Positions 53,643 through 61,954 of a stretch of DNA of 64,000 nucleotides are shown in pieces (the stretch's first letter is position 1; each line of letters opens with the position of its first letter). The notes beneath the pieces are model-generated. The model searched no databases and had not been told where the DNA came from. It worked only from the letters and a program-made list of their open reading frames with translations. Source of the stretch: an uncultured Collinsella sp. (lineage in GTDB: Bacteria > Actinomycetota > Coriobacteriia > Coriobacteriales > Coriobacteriaceae); contig UQUL01000002.1 in assembly GCA_900544235.1 (NCBI GenBank), positions 1-64,000 on the forward strand, read 5' to 3'. The position numbers were made by a program, and so were the translations under genes.

Positions 53643-54557
53643 ATGGAAGATTATCTTGTGAGCTTGCACGACGTCACAAAAAAGTACGGTAGATTTGTGG
53701 CTCTGAACTCGGTTAGCCTGAACGTGGAGCGTGGTGAGATATACGGTCTCATCGGAGAAAACGGCGCTGGCAAAAGTACCTTGATTCGCATTATCAATGG
53801 TCTTACGGCACCCACCTCCGGAGAATTAGTCATATTTGGACACGCAAAGCCAGAGGACATTCGCTGTTTGCGTTCGCGCATCGGTTATATGCCTGATACC
53901 AACGCGTTTTATCCCAATCTAAGCGCATCGGACAACCTCCTTGTTCGATGCATGGAATGGGGAATACCTCAGTTGAGTAATGAGGAAATCTTGAGACTTG
54001 TTGGATTGGAAGATACGGGGAGAAAACGCGCGAGAGATTTTTCGATGGGAATGAAGAGGCGCCTTGATCTGGCAATAGCCCTTTTGGGCGATCCTGATCT
54101 TCTTATTCTTGACGAACCTACGAACGGGCTCGACCCCATGGGCATCGTTGAAGTAAGGGAGATGCTGTTCGATATCAACAGGCGACTTGGCAAAACGATT
54201 CTCATTTCAAGCCACAACCTTGAGGAACTCCATAAGCTTGCAACCTGCTATGAGTTCATAAGTCATGGAGTCATTCTGCGAAGCGCAAACGCTGCTGAGA
54301 TCGAGGCGGATTGCAGAAAGCGTTTGGTTCTTCGCGTTCAAGAACCCGATAGTGCTCTTTTGGAACTAAGACGGCGTGTTTCCTCCAAAGTTTACATCGA
54401 CGGTCGCGACCTCTTTGTGGAAGCTGACCAAGAGAGTTCGGCAGAGATTGTTAGATTGCTTACAGATGCTGGAATTTGCGTCAATGAAGCCTTTACCGAG
54501 AAACAGAGCTTAGAGGAGTACTATACCGACCTAGTTGCGTGTGAGGGCGACCGATGA
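53643..54557 (+). CDS. ABC transporter ATP-binding protein (ABC-2 type)
   Basis: 304 residues. Walker A GENGAGKST at 38-46, signature FSMGMKRRLDLA, Walker B LLILDEPTNGLDP, H-loop SSHNLEEL, then a C-terminal domain seen in bacteriocin-type ABC ATPases. It pairs with the two permeases downstream. Such three-gene sets give self-protection (BcrA/LanF-like) or export in RiPP loci; the presence of a separate exporter at 57552 favours immunity here. Confidence 0.9.
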   Translation: MEDYLVSLHDVTKKYGRFVALNSVSLNVERGEIYGLIGENGAGKSTLIRIINGLTAPTSGELVIFGHAKPEDIRCLRSRIGYMPDTNAFYPNLSASDNLLVRCMEWGIPQLSNEEILRLVGLEDTGRKRARDFSMGMKRRLDLAIALLGDPDLLILDEPTNGLDPMGIVEVREMLFDINRRLGKTILISSHNLEELHKLATCYEFISHGVILRSANAAEIEADCRKRLVLRVQEPDSALLELRRRVSSKVYIDGRDLFVEADQESSAEIVRLLTDAGICVNEAFTEKQSLEEYYTDLVACEGDR

Positions 54558-55390
54558 TGCATGCGAGCTGTTTTGCGCTGGTTCGTAGCGAGGCACGATG
54601 TTTAATGAAAAACCGGGCGGCGTATGGTTTCGCCGCGGTGGTCTTTTCTCTAATGTTGCTGACGGTCTTCTCCTCTCCAAACGAACAGAACGCTTTGCTT
54701 TTTATGGTCGCAGGGGATAGCCCAAAAATTGTCAGTGGTGCTATAGGCTTTATCGGAAATCTAGTCGACGATAACGATATTGCGGGTTCGGCCGCGCGAA
54801 CCTCACTGGTCTTTACCGTGCTCTGGATTCCGTTGGTTATCATCTACGCCGTTGTCGTGGCAGCACAAGACTACTCGTCGGCTAGTTATGACGTGACAAA
54901 GGCGAGGGGCGTTCCCGATTCCCTCCTGGTATTGGGCAAATTCACGACGCACGGCACGTATATTTGTCTCGCGTATATCGCGCTCAATGGAATGGCGTTT
55001 ATTTGCAAATTATTCCAATACGTTGGTTCGATTACCTTGGATGATGCGCTGCGCTATATGACCCCTGCCTTTCTTGCTGCGATTATTCTCGTGGCATTGT
55101 TTATGGAAACATTTTCTCTATACCAGCTAACGCGAAGTGTTGCTGCGGCCAGCATAATCGTTGTGACGTTGTCCGTCCTCGTCATGGCGATTTTTCCCAG
55201 CTCCTATGGAAACGGTGCGGGTCCTTGGAGCCCAATTCTCTACCTTTCTCCCGTTTTTTACCTAATGAATATCTGCGCGTTGAACTTCAAGATAGTTGGG
55301 GTGATTTCAACATTTGTCTACGTTGTCGCTGTGGCTTTCGTCGCGACAGCCATTTCCGTTGGGGCGCTTAAAATGAGAGAGGTGTTCTGA
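54554..55390 (+). CDS. ABC-2 type permease subunit 1
   Basis: 278 residues with six predicted TM segments (about 20-40, 95-115, 130-160, 175-195, 200-220, 250-270). It overlaps the ATPase stop by four bases (ATGA). No recognisable motif beyond the ABC-2 permease outline (bacitracin/lantibiotic-resistance-type). Confidence 0.82.
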   Translation: MMHASCFALVRSEARCLMKNRAAYGFAAVVFSLMLLTVFSSPNEQNALLFMVAGDSPKIVSGAIGFIGNLVDDNDIAGSAARTSLVFTVLWIPLVIIYAVVVAAQDYSSASYDVTKARGVPDSLLVLGKFTTHGTYICLAYIALNGMAFICKLFQYVGSITLDDALRYMTPAFLAAIILVALFMETFSLYQLTRSVAAASIIVVTLSVLVMAIFPSSYGNGAGPWSPILYLSPVFYLMNICALNFKIVGVISTFVYVVAVAFVATAISVGALKMREVF

Positions 55391-56169
55391 TGAGTTTTTC
55401 AGGTGTTCTCCGCTCTGAGTTTTTTCGCGCGCGGCGCATGCATGTCGGTATGGTGTTGACGCTGCTTTATCTAGGAGTTGCGCTTCTGTACGTTCTGGCA
55501 GGAGCGGGAGCATGGGTGTCGATGGGGAATGAGGGCACCTTTGTAGGGTTTTGCGCAGATCCCTTCTATTTCGACCTGATTGATGTGGGGAGCGCTGCGG
55601 AGCGCGCGGTTGCCGCTGCCCTTGCGCACACGATTTATTTTCCTGTTGCCGCGGTTGCTGCGGTCGGGCTGTTTTTCGACAATCATGGGGATGGCGCGAA
55701 CATTGCCGTTTCGCGTGCGAGAGGCACACTTGAGGGCTCGCTTTACCTGTCTAGGGTGATCGTCTCTTCTGTGTACCTTACGTTCTACTACGTGTTCTTC
55801 ACGCTGATTCTCTGCGCGATATATTCTGCGCATGGACAGGCGATTGATATCTTCCTTTTGATTCAGAAGATGGTCGCCAATATCTTGATAAACATCAGCT
55901 ACGTCGTGGTTTGCGGTACCGCATTTGCCGGCTTTTGCCAAAAAGCTCTAGTTTCGGGAGGACTTATTACGGTGACCTTTGCAGGGCTTATCGCTGTTAT
56001 GTCATTTCCTGGCACCAGCATTCCTGTGCATATGTTCTATTGGATGCGGACGTGTGGGGTAGGCGTTCCCGGAATGGGGCTCGAGGTCGTTTCCTTTTCG
56101 TTAGCAAGCGTGATTGCCTGTGTGCCGATTCTCTATGCTTCGCAGAAGGTTCACCGCAGACTGAGCTAG
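55390..56169 (+). CDS. ABC-2 type permease subunit 2
   Basis: 259 residues with six predicted TM segments and the same general outline as the preceding gene (FSGVLRSEFFRARRMHVGMVLTLLY start typical of ABC-2 permeases). Its ATG shares one base with the previous stop. The pair probably forms a heterodimeric membrane channel with the ATPase at 53643. Confidence 0.82.
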   Translation: MSFSGVLRSEFFRARRMHVGMVLTLLYLGVALLYVLAGAGAWVSMGNEGTFVGFCADPFYFDLIDVGSAAERAVAAALAHTIYFPVAAVAAVGLFFDNHGDGANIAVSRARGTLEGSLYLSRVIVSSVYLTFYYVFFTLILCAIYSAHGQAIDIFLLIQKMVANILINISYVVVCGTAFAGFCQKALVSGGLITVTFAGLIAVMSFPGTSIPVHMFYWMRTCGVGVPGMGLEVVSFSLASVIACVPILYASQKVHRRLS

Positions 56170-56260
56170 TAAAACGAGGAGACGTGGTCCAAGTCAATCG
56201 GACTAATGATTGTAAATGTCAAGTATGACAATGGGTACAAAGTTGTGAGGGATACCGTAT

Positions 56261-56437
56261 ATGAAGATGTCTAGATTTAATGTCGAGCACAGTGACGATG
56301 GCGCGACGCTCATCATGAATGCTCGAGGAGGAGGAATACTCTCCCTTAATCGGGAATATACGGAGTAGTATCAGCGAGTACTCCAGGGGGATTACGAGGA
56401 CGCGGATGATCTAATTCGCGAACTCAAACGTGGCGGG
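56261..56437 (+). pseudogene. N-terminal coding region of the radical SAM enzyme, broken by an in-frame TAG
   Basis: From ATG 56261, in the same frame as the radical SAM gene, the sequence codes MKMSRFNVEHSDDGATLIMN... to a TAG at 56366-56368 (codon 36), then continues YQRVLQGDYEDADDLIRELK into the 56438 ORF. The coded residues on both sides look like the normal N-terminal region of SPASM peptide maturases (strands, then a helix pair before the SAM domain), probably involved in leader recognition. So this is one gene with a nonsense codon, not a short separate ORF. Confidence 0.75.
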
Positions 56438-57559
56438 ATGCTCATAGACGACAGCCGTGATGAGTATGCAGAGTTGAGACTACAGAGTCGGGCCGCGCGC
56501 TTTTCAAATACAAGCCTAGGTTTGACGGTGGCTCCCACCATGGCATGTAATTTTTGCTGCCCTTACTGCTACGAAAAGGGGCAGGAGTATACGACGATGA
56601 GCGATCGCGTGGTGAATCAACTTCCTGCGTTCGTTCTCGAGAATTATCCGAATATCACGAGCCTGAGCGTCGGCTGGTATGGCGGCGAACCCTTGCTTGG
56701 CCTCGACATGATTGAACGCATCACAGCGCTTCTCAAGGATGCCATCGGCTCAATGTGCACATACAGCGCTTCAATCGTTACGAACGGATACTTGCTAACT
56801 CCTGATGTTGCAAGGAGGCTTGTAGCATGTGGCGTCAAGACGGCTCAGATTACCATTGACGGCTCGAGGACCGATCATGATTCACGCCGGATACTTCATG
56901 ACGGCACGCCGACCTACGAGCGGATATTGCAAAACATCAGAGATTGCGCGGACATTCTGAAGATATCGATACGCAGCAACGTTGACAAGACGAACATCGA
57001 TACGGCGTTTGAACTTCTCGAGTATCTAGAAAACAGTGGCCTCAAGAACAAGGTCCATTTCTACCTTGCTCCAGTCGACAACATTAATGATGTCTGTACA
57101 AACGATAGCCATTGTTTCACAGTTAAAGAGTTTTCACGTGAGGAAACCGAGTTTTACAGGCAGGCGATTGGCAGGGGGTTCAAAGTGCGCCCCTTTGGTG
57201 GAACGAACCTCGGTATCTGCTGTGCGGTCGGAATTAACTCCTATGTCATTGACCCCTTGGGAAATCTTTACAAGTGCTGGGATGATATCGGAAGAAGCGA
57301 GCGCAAGGTCGGTTCAATTTTCGAGCGACCCATGCTGACTCCCAACATGATTCGATGGATGTCCTACGAGCCTGATGATCCGGAATGCCATGATTGTTTT
57401 GCTTTTCCCATGTGTATGGGTGGATGTCCGAACCACGCCTTGAATGGCGACGAAAAACAATGTGTGTCTTTCCGTTACGATGCAGAGCAAAAGATGCTGC
57501 TGTCGAAAATGATGGAGGACGCGAGCCGAACGGCTGAGGCGGCCGAAGCCCATGCTTAG
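56438..57559 (+). CDS. Radical SAM/SPASM peptide maturase (possibly truncated)
   Basis: 373 residues from ATG 56438. The SAM cluster motif is C37-C41-C44 (CNFCCPYC); GGEPLLG follows. The C-terminal SPASM part has cysteines in GICCAVG, YKCWDD, CHDCFAFPMCMGGCPNHA and QCVSF, for two auxiliary clusters. Such enzymes make Cys sulfur-to-carbon thioethers in sactipeptides and ranthipeptides. It should act on the peptides at 53171 and 53339. ATG 56438 follows GGCGGG and would need reinitiation after the TAG at 56366; the natural start is probably 56261. It overlaps the next gene by eight bases. Confidence 0.85.
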   Translation: MLIDDSRDEYAELRLQSRAARFSNTSLGLTVAPTMACNFCCPYCYEKGQEYTTMSDRVVNQLPAFVLENYPNITSLSVGWYGGEPLLGLDMIERITALLKDAIGSMCTYSASIVTNGYLLTPDVARRLVACGVKTAQITIDGSRTDHDSRRILHDGTPTYERILQNIRDCADILKISIRSNVDKTNIDTAFELLEYLENSGLKNKVHFYLAPVDNINDVCTNDSHCFTVKEFSREETEFYRQAIGRGFKVRPFGGTNLGICCAVGINSYVIDPLGNLYKCWDDIGRSERKVGSIFERPMLTPNMIRWMSYEPDDPECHDCFAFPMCMGGCPNHALNGDEKQCVSFRYDAEQKMLLSKMMEDASRTAEAAEAHA

Positions 57560-59171
57560 GCTTTGTGGGAAATACGTACTTTGTGCCCTGTTCTGGGGGT
57601 ATCTTGCCGTGAGCGTTTGCATTGGGGTCATTTCACTAGCGTCCCCCCTTTTCACAGGGGTCATTATCAATCAGCTAGCCATTGGCAGCAGCGTTCGGTT
57701 GGGACGGGTCGCATTGCTCTGTTTCCTGCTTGCGACTTTGCAGATTGGGCAGGCGGCGTTGACCTATCTATCAGAGATGCTCTATGTAAATTTGCAGTCG
57801 CACGCGGGCTATCGGCTCAACCTCGACACACTTGAACACATCAAGCGTCTCCCACAGGAGTTCTTTGTCCATTTTGATGCGTCGTACTATAACCAGCAGA
57901 TTAACCATGATGCAAACGACCTCATCATCTTTGTAATTGGTTCCATTGTTCAGGTTGTAAGCAACGCCGTCTCGCTCTTAACGATTTTCAGTGTTTTGTT
58001 GATTCTAAATGCCCGCTTGGGTTTGGTGTGCGCAGCTCTGGTGGCGGTGGGAGGGGGGCTTTACTGCGTTTTCCGGCAAGGTCTGTTCAATAAGAGTTTC
58101 GATATGCAGGAGCAGTCTGCGCGCTTCTTTTCACGGTTGCAAGATCAGCTGGATAAAGTCGCCTTTCTTCGTAGGCACGTTCTTTTTAGGCGCTTTAGGG
58201 ATAAGCTTTCCCTTGCTTTTGATGAACTGTATCCCACCATCCTCGCCAACCAAAAAGTTACCTCCGGGTTTACACTGAGTAATTCCATCGTCAGGTCACT
58301 GGCTCAGGGCGTTCTGCTGGTTATTGGAGCTATCGAAGTTGCTGACGGCAGGCTTCTACCTGGTTATCTTGTAACTGTAGTGGGATATTATGGAAGTCTA
58401 AGCGCGGCTATACAGTACTTCCTTACATGGGGGAAGGATTATCAGGCCAGCCGCGTATCTTACAAGCGACTCCGCAGAATTTGGGACATTCAAGAAGAGC
58501 AAGACGGAGAAGCTCAACTTGATGAAGTGAACGAGATCGAATGCAGGCAGGTTGGTTTTTCCTATCCTGGAACCGATAAGACAGTTTTTGTCGGTCGGTG
58601 TTTATATTTTCAAAAAGGAATGCTGTATGGAATCTCTGGGGCAAATGGGATCGGTAAGAGCACTTTGCTTGAAATCCTTTTGGGGACGTATCCAGATGAC
58701 ACAACGGGTTCTGTTTTGTACAACGGGATAGACCAACTTGAGATAGATCGCTATGCATTGCGTGTGAAAAACATCGGGGTTGCCGAACAAGAACCACCGA
58801 TTTTGGAGGATACCATCGAAGCAAACTTAATGCTTCTCTCGCCTAGTCAGGACACTGATAAGCTAAACAAATACATTGACGATCTTGGGCTGCGGGAGAT
58901 GGTATCAGTGGCGCCGAACGGTCTGGAGACTATCCTTGACGAGCGTAGACAAAATATATCGGGTGGGGAGAAGCAAAAGATTGCCATCATCAGGCTGCTT
59001 CTTCAAAATCCGAGCGCCATGCTGTTCGACGAGCCGACATCGGCGCTCGACAGAGCAAGCCGATCAGCGCTTATTGAGATTCTTCAGCAGAAGAAAAAAG
59101 ATCATATCGTAATTGTAGTTTCGCACGATGCTGAATTGCTTGAGGCTTGCGATGAAGTGATTGAGCTGTAG
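57552..59171 (+). CDS. ABC exporter (fused TM and ATPase domains) of the RiPP locus
   Basis: 539 residues. Six TM segments (about 1-310), then an ATPase domain with Walker A GANGIGKST at about 363-371, signature NISGGEKQKIAI, Walker B AMLFDEPTSALD and H-loop VVSHD. There is no N-terminal C39 peptidase domain, so it would export the peptide without cutting the leader, or after cutting by an unlinked protease. It overlaps the radical SAM gene by eight bases, so production and export are coupled. Confidence 0.9.
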   Translation: MLRLCGKYVLCALFWGYLAVSVCIGVISLASPLFTGVIINQLAIGSSVRLGRVALLCFLLATLQIGQAALTYLSEMLYVNLQSHAGYRLNLDTLEHIKRLPQEFFVHFDASYYNQQINHDANDLIIFVIGSIVQVVSNAVSLLTIFSVLLILNARLGLVCAALVAVGGGLYCVFRQGLFNKSFDMQEQSARFFSRLQDQLDKVAFLRRHVLFRRFRDKLSLAFDELYPTILANQKVTSGFTLSNSIVRSLAQGVLLVIGAIEVADGRLLPGYLVTVVGYYGSLSAAIQYFLTWGKDYQASRVSYKRLRRIWDIQEEQDGEAQLDEVNEIECRQVGFSYPGTDKTVFVGRCLYFQKGMLYGISGANGIGKSTLLEILLGTYPDDTTGSVLYNGIDQLEIDRYALRVKNIGVAEQEPPILEDTIEANLMLLSPSQDTDKLNKYIDDLGLREMVSVAPNGLETILDERRQNISGGEKQKIAIIRLLLQNPSAMLFDEPTSALDRASRSALIEILQQKKKDHIVIVVSHDAELLEACDEVIEL

Positions 59172-59238
59172 ACGCCGCAAGGTTAGCCCATTTGAGTCTT
59201 AATCTCTGCCATGGTGGGAAGCTGTTCGAGGTTGGTGC

Positions 59239-59326
59239 TTACCGGGAAAATGTAAGCCACTACACCTCCCGGTAAGGTATTGCTGCGCTCTTGTGGATGC
59301 TATACTAAGTTCAGAATGATGTATAG
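59239..59326 (+). promoter_or_regulatory. Palindromes before the RelB/PIN genes
   Basis: TTACCGGGA/TCCCGGTAA arms (59239-59247, 59267-59275) with inner TGTA...TACA, and CTATAC/GTATAG arms (59300-59305, 59321-59326) around a possible -10 TATACT. The second lies just before the antitoxin start and suits autoregulation by the ribbon-helix-helix protein. The first could also end the upstream ABC gene's transcript. Confidence 0.5.
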
Positions 59327-59344
59327 CAACCTGAAGGATGAGAC

Positions 59345-59704
59345 ATGGAAGCCGAATTGCTCGATAAAAAATCTATTCAGATGAACGTGCGCATAGATAG
59401 CCATCTCAAAGAAGCCGGAGATGCCGTTTTGGCGCATATTGGTATGACGCCGTCGCAAGCCGTTCGGACACTTTGGGAGTATCTGGTCGTTAACGGACGC
59501 ATGCCCTCGAAGGGAGACGCGGCGGCTCCGGTTTCTGACGGAGTGGGGCCCCGGCGCATGGAGTCAAGGGCCGCGCAAGGCAGCCATATCGTTCGCGATT
59601 CGTGCCTCAAATACGGCATCCCCATCCCTGAGTTCTCGGGAGACTATGACGACCTCTATGAGGAAGCAATGGCGGAGCGCTATCCCGAGTGGGTGGAGCT
59701 ATGA
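59345..59704 (+). CDS. RelB/DinJ-type antitoxin
   Basis: 119 residues. An N-terminal ribbon-helix-helix (QMNVRIDSHLKEAGDAVLAHIGMTPSQAVRTLWEYLVVNG) is characteristic of RelB/DinJ antitoxins; the C-terminal half is a longer acidic tail that would wrap the toxin. The ATG follows GAAGGATGAGAC. Its stop overlaps the PIN toxin start (ATGA). RelB-type antitoxins normally pair with RelE-fold toxins; here the partner is a PIN nuclease. Confidence 0.88.
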   Translation: MEAELLDKKSIQMNVRIDSHLKEAGDAVLAHIGMTPSQAVRTLWEYLVVNGRMPSKGDAAAPVSDGVGPRRMESRAAQGSHIVRDSCLKYGIPIPEFSGDYDDLYEEAMAERYPEWVEL

Positions 59705-60222
59705 GTGCAGACGGCATTCTCAAGTTGCTCATCGACACTAACGTATGGATGGATTACTTTTCTGGAAGGTCGGACCGGACAGCGGATGTTGCCCATCTAT
59801 TCGAGATTGCCGATGTCTCGGAGCAGATTGCCCTGTTTGCCTCGTCTCTTTCGGTCAAAGATGTCTCGTATCTTGTCTCGGCGGCGATTAAGAGGGAGTG
59901 TCGAAGGAAGAATGGTTCGCTGAGCGATAACGCCATTGCGGCGGCGGACGAAACGGCCTGGGCATGCGTTCGGCAGATGCGCGAGCTCGCCCTCATCGCG
60001 CCGGTCGGTGCAGACGAGGTCTTCGACTCCTTTGTGTTCAAGTATCATCACAACGACTTTGAGGACGACCTGATGCTGGGCGTCGCCAATCGCATTGATG
60101 CCGATTACGTCGTGACAGAGGACAAAAATCTCATCAAACATACCAATGGTGTATGCATTAATGTTCAACAGGCGTTGAAGTTGGTTGAAGGGTCCAACGT
60201 CCCTTCGGCACGGCCCGTCTAA
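59701..60222 (+). CDS. PIN-domain toxin
   Basis: 173 residues. PIN fold with acidic residues at Asp12 (LLIDTNVWMD), Glu/Asp in the middle helix (AADETAWACV), and Asp pair near the C-terminus (FEDDLMLG, DYVVTEDKNL). PIN toxins are Mg2+-dependent RNases that cut tRNA or rRNA. ATG 59701 overlaps the antitoxin stop by four bases; GTG 59689 is a less likely start. Confidence 0.87.
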   Translation: MSADGILKLLIDTNVWMDYFSGRSDRTADVAHLFEIADVSEQIALFASSLSVKDVSYLVSAAIKRECRRKNGSLSDNAIAAADETAWACVRQMRELALIAPVGADEVFDSFVFKYHHNDFEDDLMLGVANRIDADYVVTEDKNLIKHTNGVCINVQQALKLVEGSNVPSARPV

Positions 60223-60226
60223 CATG

Positions 60227-60242
60227 CTTTATCTTGATAAAG
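60227..60242 (+). promoter_or_regulatory. Palindrome CTTTATC-TT-GATAAAG before pepD
   Basis: Perfect 7-bp arms just after the PIN gene stop and 129 bases before pepD. It could be an operator or a weak transcription end. Confidence 0.35.
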
Positions 60243-60370
60243 TGGCGTTTCCTCGCCGTTAGCCGATGATGCGAGGGCGCTCGGCGTTTTCGACTGGTTT
60301 ATGCACGCAAAGTCTGGGAATATACAAGTCGCATGTCTTACTGTCTAACCAGTTGCGCCAAGGAGGCACC

Positions 60371-61828
60371 ATGGACTACAAGATTACCGGCTACGAGCTC
60401 GCCCAGCTGTTCCATTTCTTTGAGGAGATCAGCGCGATCCCCCGTGGGTCTGGCAACGAGAAGGGCATCAGCGATTTCCTGGTTGCGTTTGCCAAGGAGC
60501 GCGGCCTCGACGTGTATCAGGACGAGGTCTACAACGTCATCATTCGCAAGCCTGCATCTGCCGGCGCCGAGAATGCCCCGACCGTGATGCTGCAGGGCCA
60601 CATCGATATGGTTTGCGACAAGTTGGGTTCCGTTGAGCACGACTTTGCGACCGACGGTATCGACCTGGTCGTCAAGGACGGCGTCCTCACCGCTAACGGC
60701 ACCACGCTGGGCGCCGACAACGGTATCGCTGTCGCTCTGATGCTCACCGTGCTCAACGACGATTCGATTGCCCATCCGGCCCTCGAGTGCGTGTTCACCA
60801 CCGACGAGGAGACCGGCCTGGTCGGCGCCGAGACGCTCGACAAGTCCCAGATTAGCGCCCGCACCATGATTAACCTTGACTCAGAGGAAGAGGGCGTTGC
60901 CACCGTCAGCTGCGCCGGCGGCGTCGTCGTTACCTACACCTGCCCGATCGTGCGCGAGCACAAGACCGGCAGCACCCTTACGCTCGAGATCTCCGGCCTG
61001 CTGGGTGGTCACTCCGGCGCCGACATCCACCTGGAGCGCGGCAACGGCAACCTCATCATGGCCCGCATCATCGACCGCCTGATGGTTGCCGGCGAGCCCG
61101 CCATCGTTAGCTTTAACGGCGGCACCAAGGACAACGCCATCAACCGTGAGTGCAAGGCCGAGCTGGTCTACGCTGATCACGCTGCCGCCGAGGCCGCGGC
61201 CCAGATTGCAAAGGGCATCATCGCCGACGTCACTGCCGAGCTCGAAGTCTTCGACCCCGGCTTTACCTGCACCGTCGAGATTGCCGACGACGCCGAGGTC
61301 GAGGCCATGGACCAGAAGTCCGCGCTTGCCCTCATCCGCGCCCTGCGTCTTGCCCCTAACGGCGTGATTCGCCGCAACGTCGCCACCGACGGCTCCGTCG
61401 AGGTTTCCTCCAACATCGGTGTGGTTGCCACTTCTGACGACGAGGTCAAGATCATGCTGTCCCCGCGCTCCTCGATCACCTCGCTGCAGAACGAGTTCAA
61501 GGACCGCCTGCAGACGCTGGCCGATGTCCTGGGCTTCGACGCCAAGTTTGAGTTCGAGTATCCCGGCTGGAGCTATGCTGAGCATTCGCCGGTCCGCGAC
61601 GTCTTTGTCGAGAGCTATCGCGAGCTCTTTGGTTCCGAGCTGCGCATCGAGTCCATTCACGCCGGCCTTGAGTGCGGCCTGTTTGCCGAGGCCCTGCACG
61701 GCCTGGACGCCATCGCCGTGGGCCCGACGCTCTCCGATGTTCACACCCCGGACGAAAGCATGGAGCTCGCTTCTGCTGAGCGCTTCTACAAGCTGCTCGT
61801 CGACGTCCTCAAGCGCCTTGCCGCGTAA
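60371..61828 (+). CDS. pepD: Beta-Ala-His dipeptidase / aminoacyl-histidine dipeptidase
   Basis: 485 residues, M20 metallopeptidase family. Metal ligand motifs: GHIDMV, the ADNGIAVALML segment, and TTDEETGLVGAETL with the catalytic Glu. It cuts Xaa-His dipeptides such as carnosine in the cytoplasm. The start ATG 60371 follows AGGAGG. A strong terminator follows, so it is a single-gene unit. Confidence 0.92.
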   Translation: MDYKITGYELAQLFHFFEEISAIPRGSGNEKGISDFLVAFAKERGLDVYQDEVYNVIIRKPASAGAENAPTVMLQGHIDMVCDKLGSVEHDFATDGIDLVVKDGVLTANGTTLGADNGIAVALMLTVLNDDSIAHPALECVFTTDEETGLVGAETLDKSQISARTMINLDSEEEGVATVSCAGGVVVTYTCPIVREHKTGSTLTLEISGLLGGHSGADIHLERGNGNLIMARIIDRLMVAGEPAIVSFNGGTKDNAINRECKAELVYADHAAAEAAAQIAKGIIADVTAELEVFDPGFTCTVEIADDAEVEAMDQKSALALIRALRLAPNGVIRRNVATDGSVEVSSNIGVVATSDDEVKIMLSPRSSITSLQNEFKDRLQTLADVLGFDAKFEFEYPGWSYAEHSPVRDVFVESYRELFGSELRIESIHAGLECGLFAEALHGLDAIAVGPTLSDVHTPDESMELASAERFYKLLVDVLKRLAA

Positions 61829-61886
61829 AGGTTGCGCTAGCAGCAGTCCGAGCCACGTGCTAGCGGATTGCAAATGACATTACGTG

Positions 61887-61930
61887 AGGGGGCACCCGAG
61901 CTTTTGCGACGGGTGCCCCCTCTCTTCTTT
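61887..61930 (+). terminator. pepD terminator
   Basis: 12-bp perfect stem AGGGGGCACCCG/CGGGTGCCCCCT followed by CTCTTCTTTT. Confidence 0.9.
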
Positions 61931-61954
61931 TGGGAAATGGCAAATTACGGACAC

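Noticed and set aside
53643..56169. ABC-2 set as the main peptide exporter
   Set aside because: Possible, but a dedicated fused exporter follows the maturase with overlapping reading frames, so immunity is the better reading for the three-gene set.
56366..56368. TAG read as pyrrolysine or another amino acid
   Set aside because: Many genes here end in TAG, including both precursor peptides, pyrE, hypD and hspR; no pyl genes or recoding element is visible in the window.
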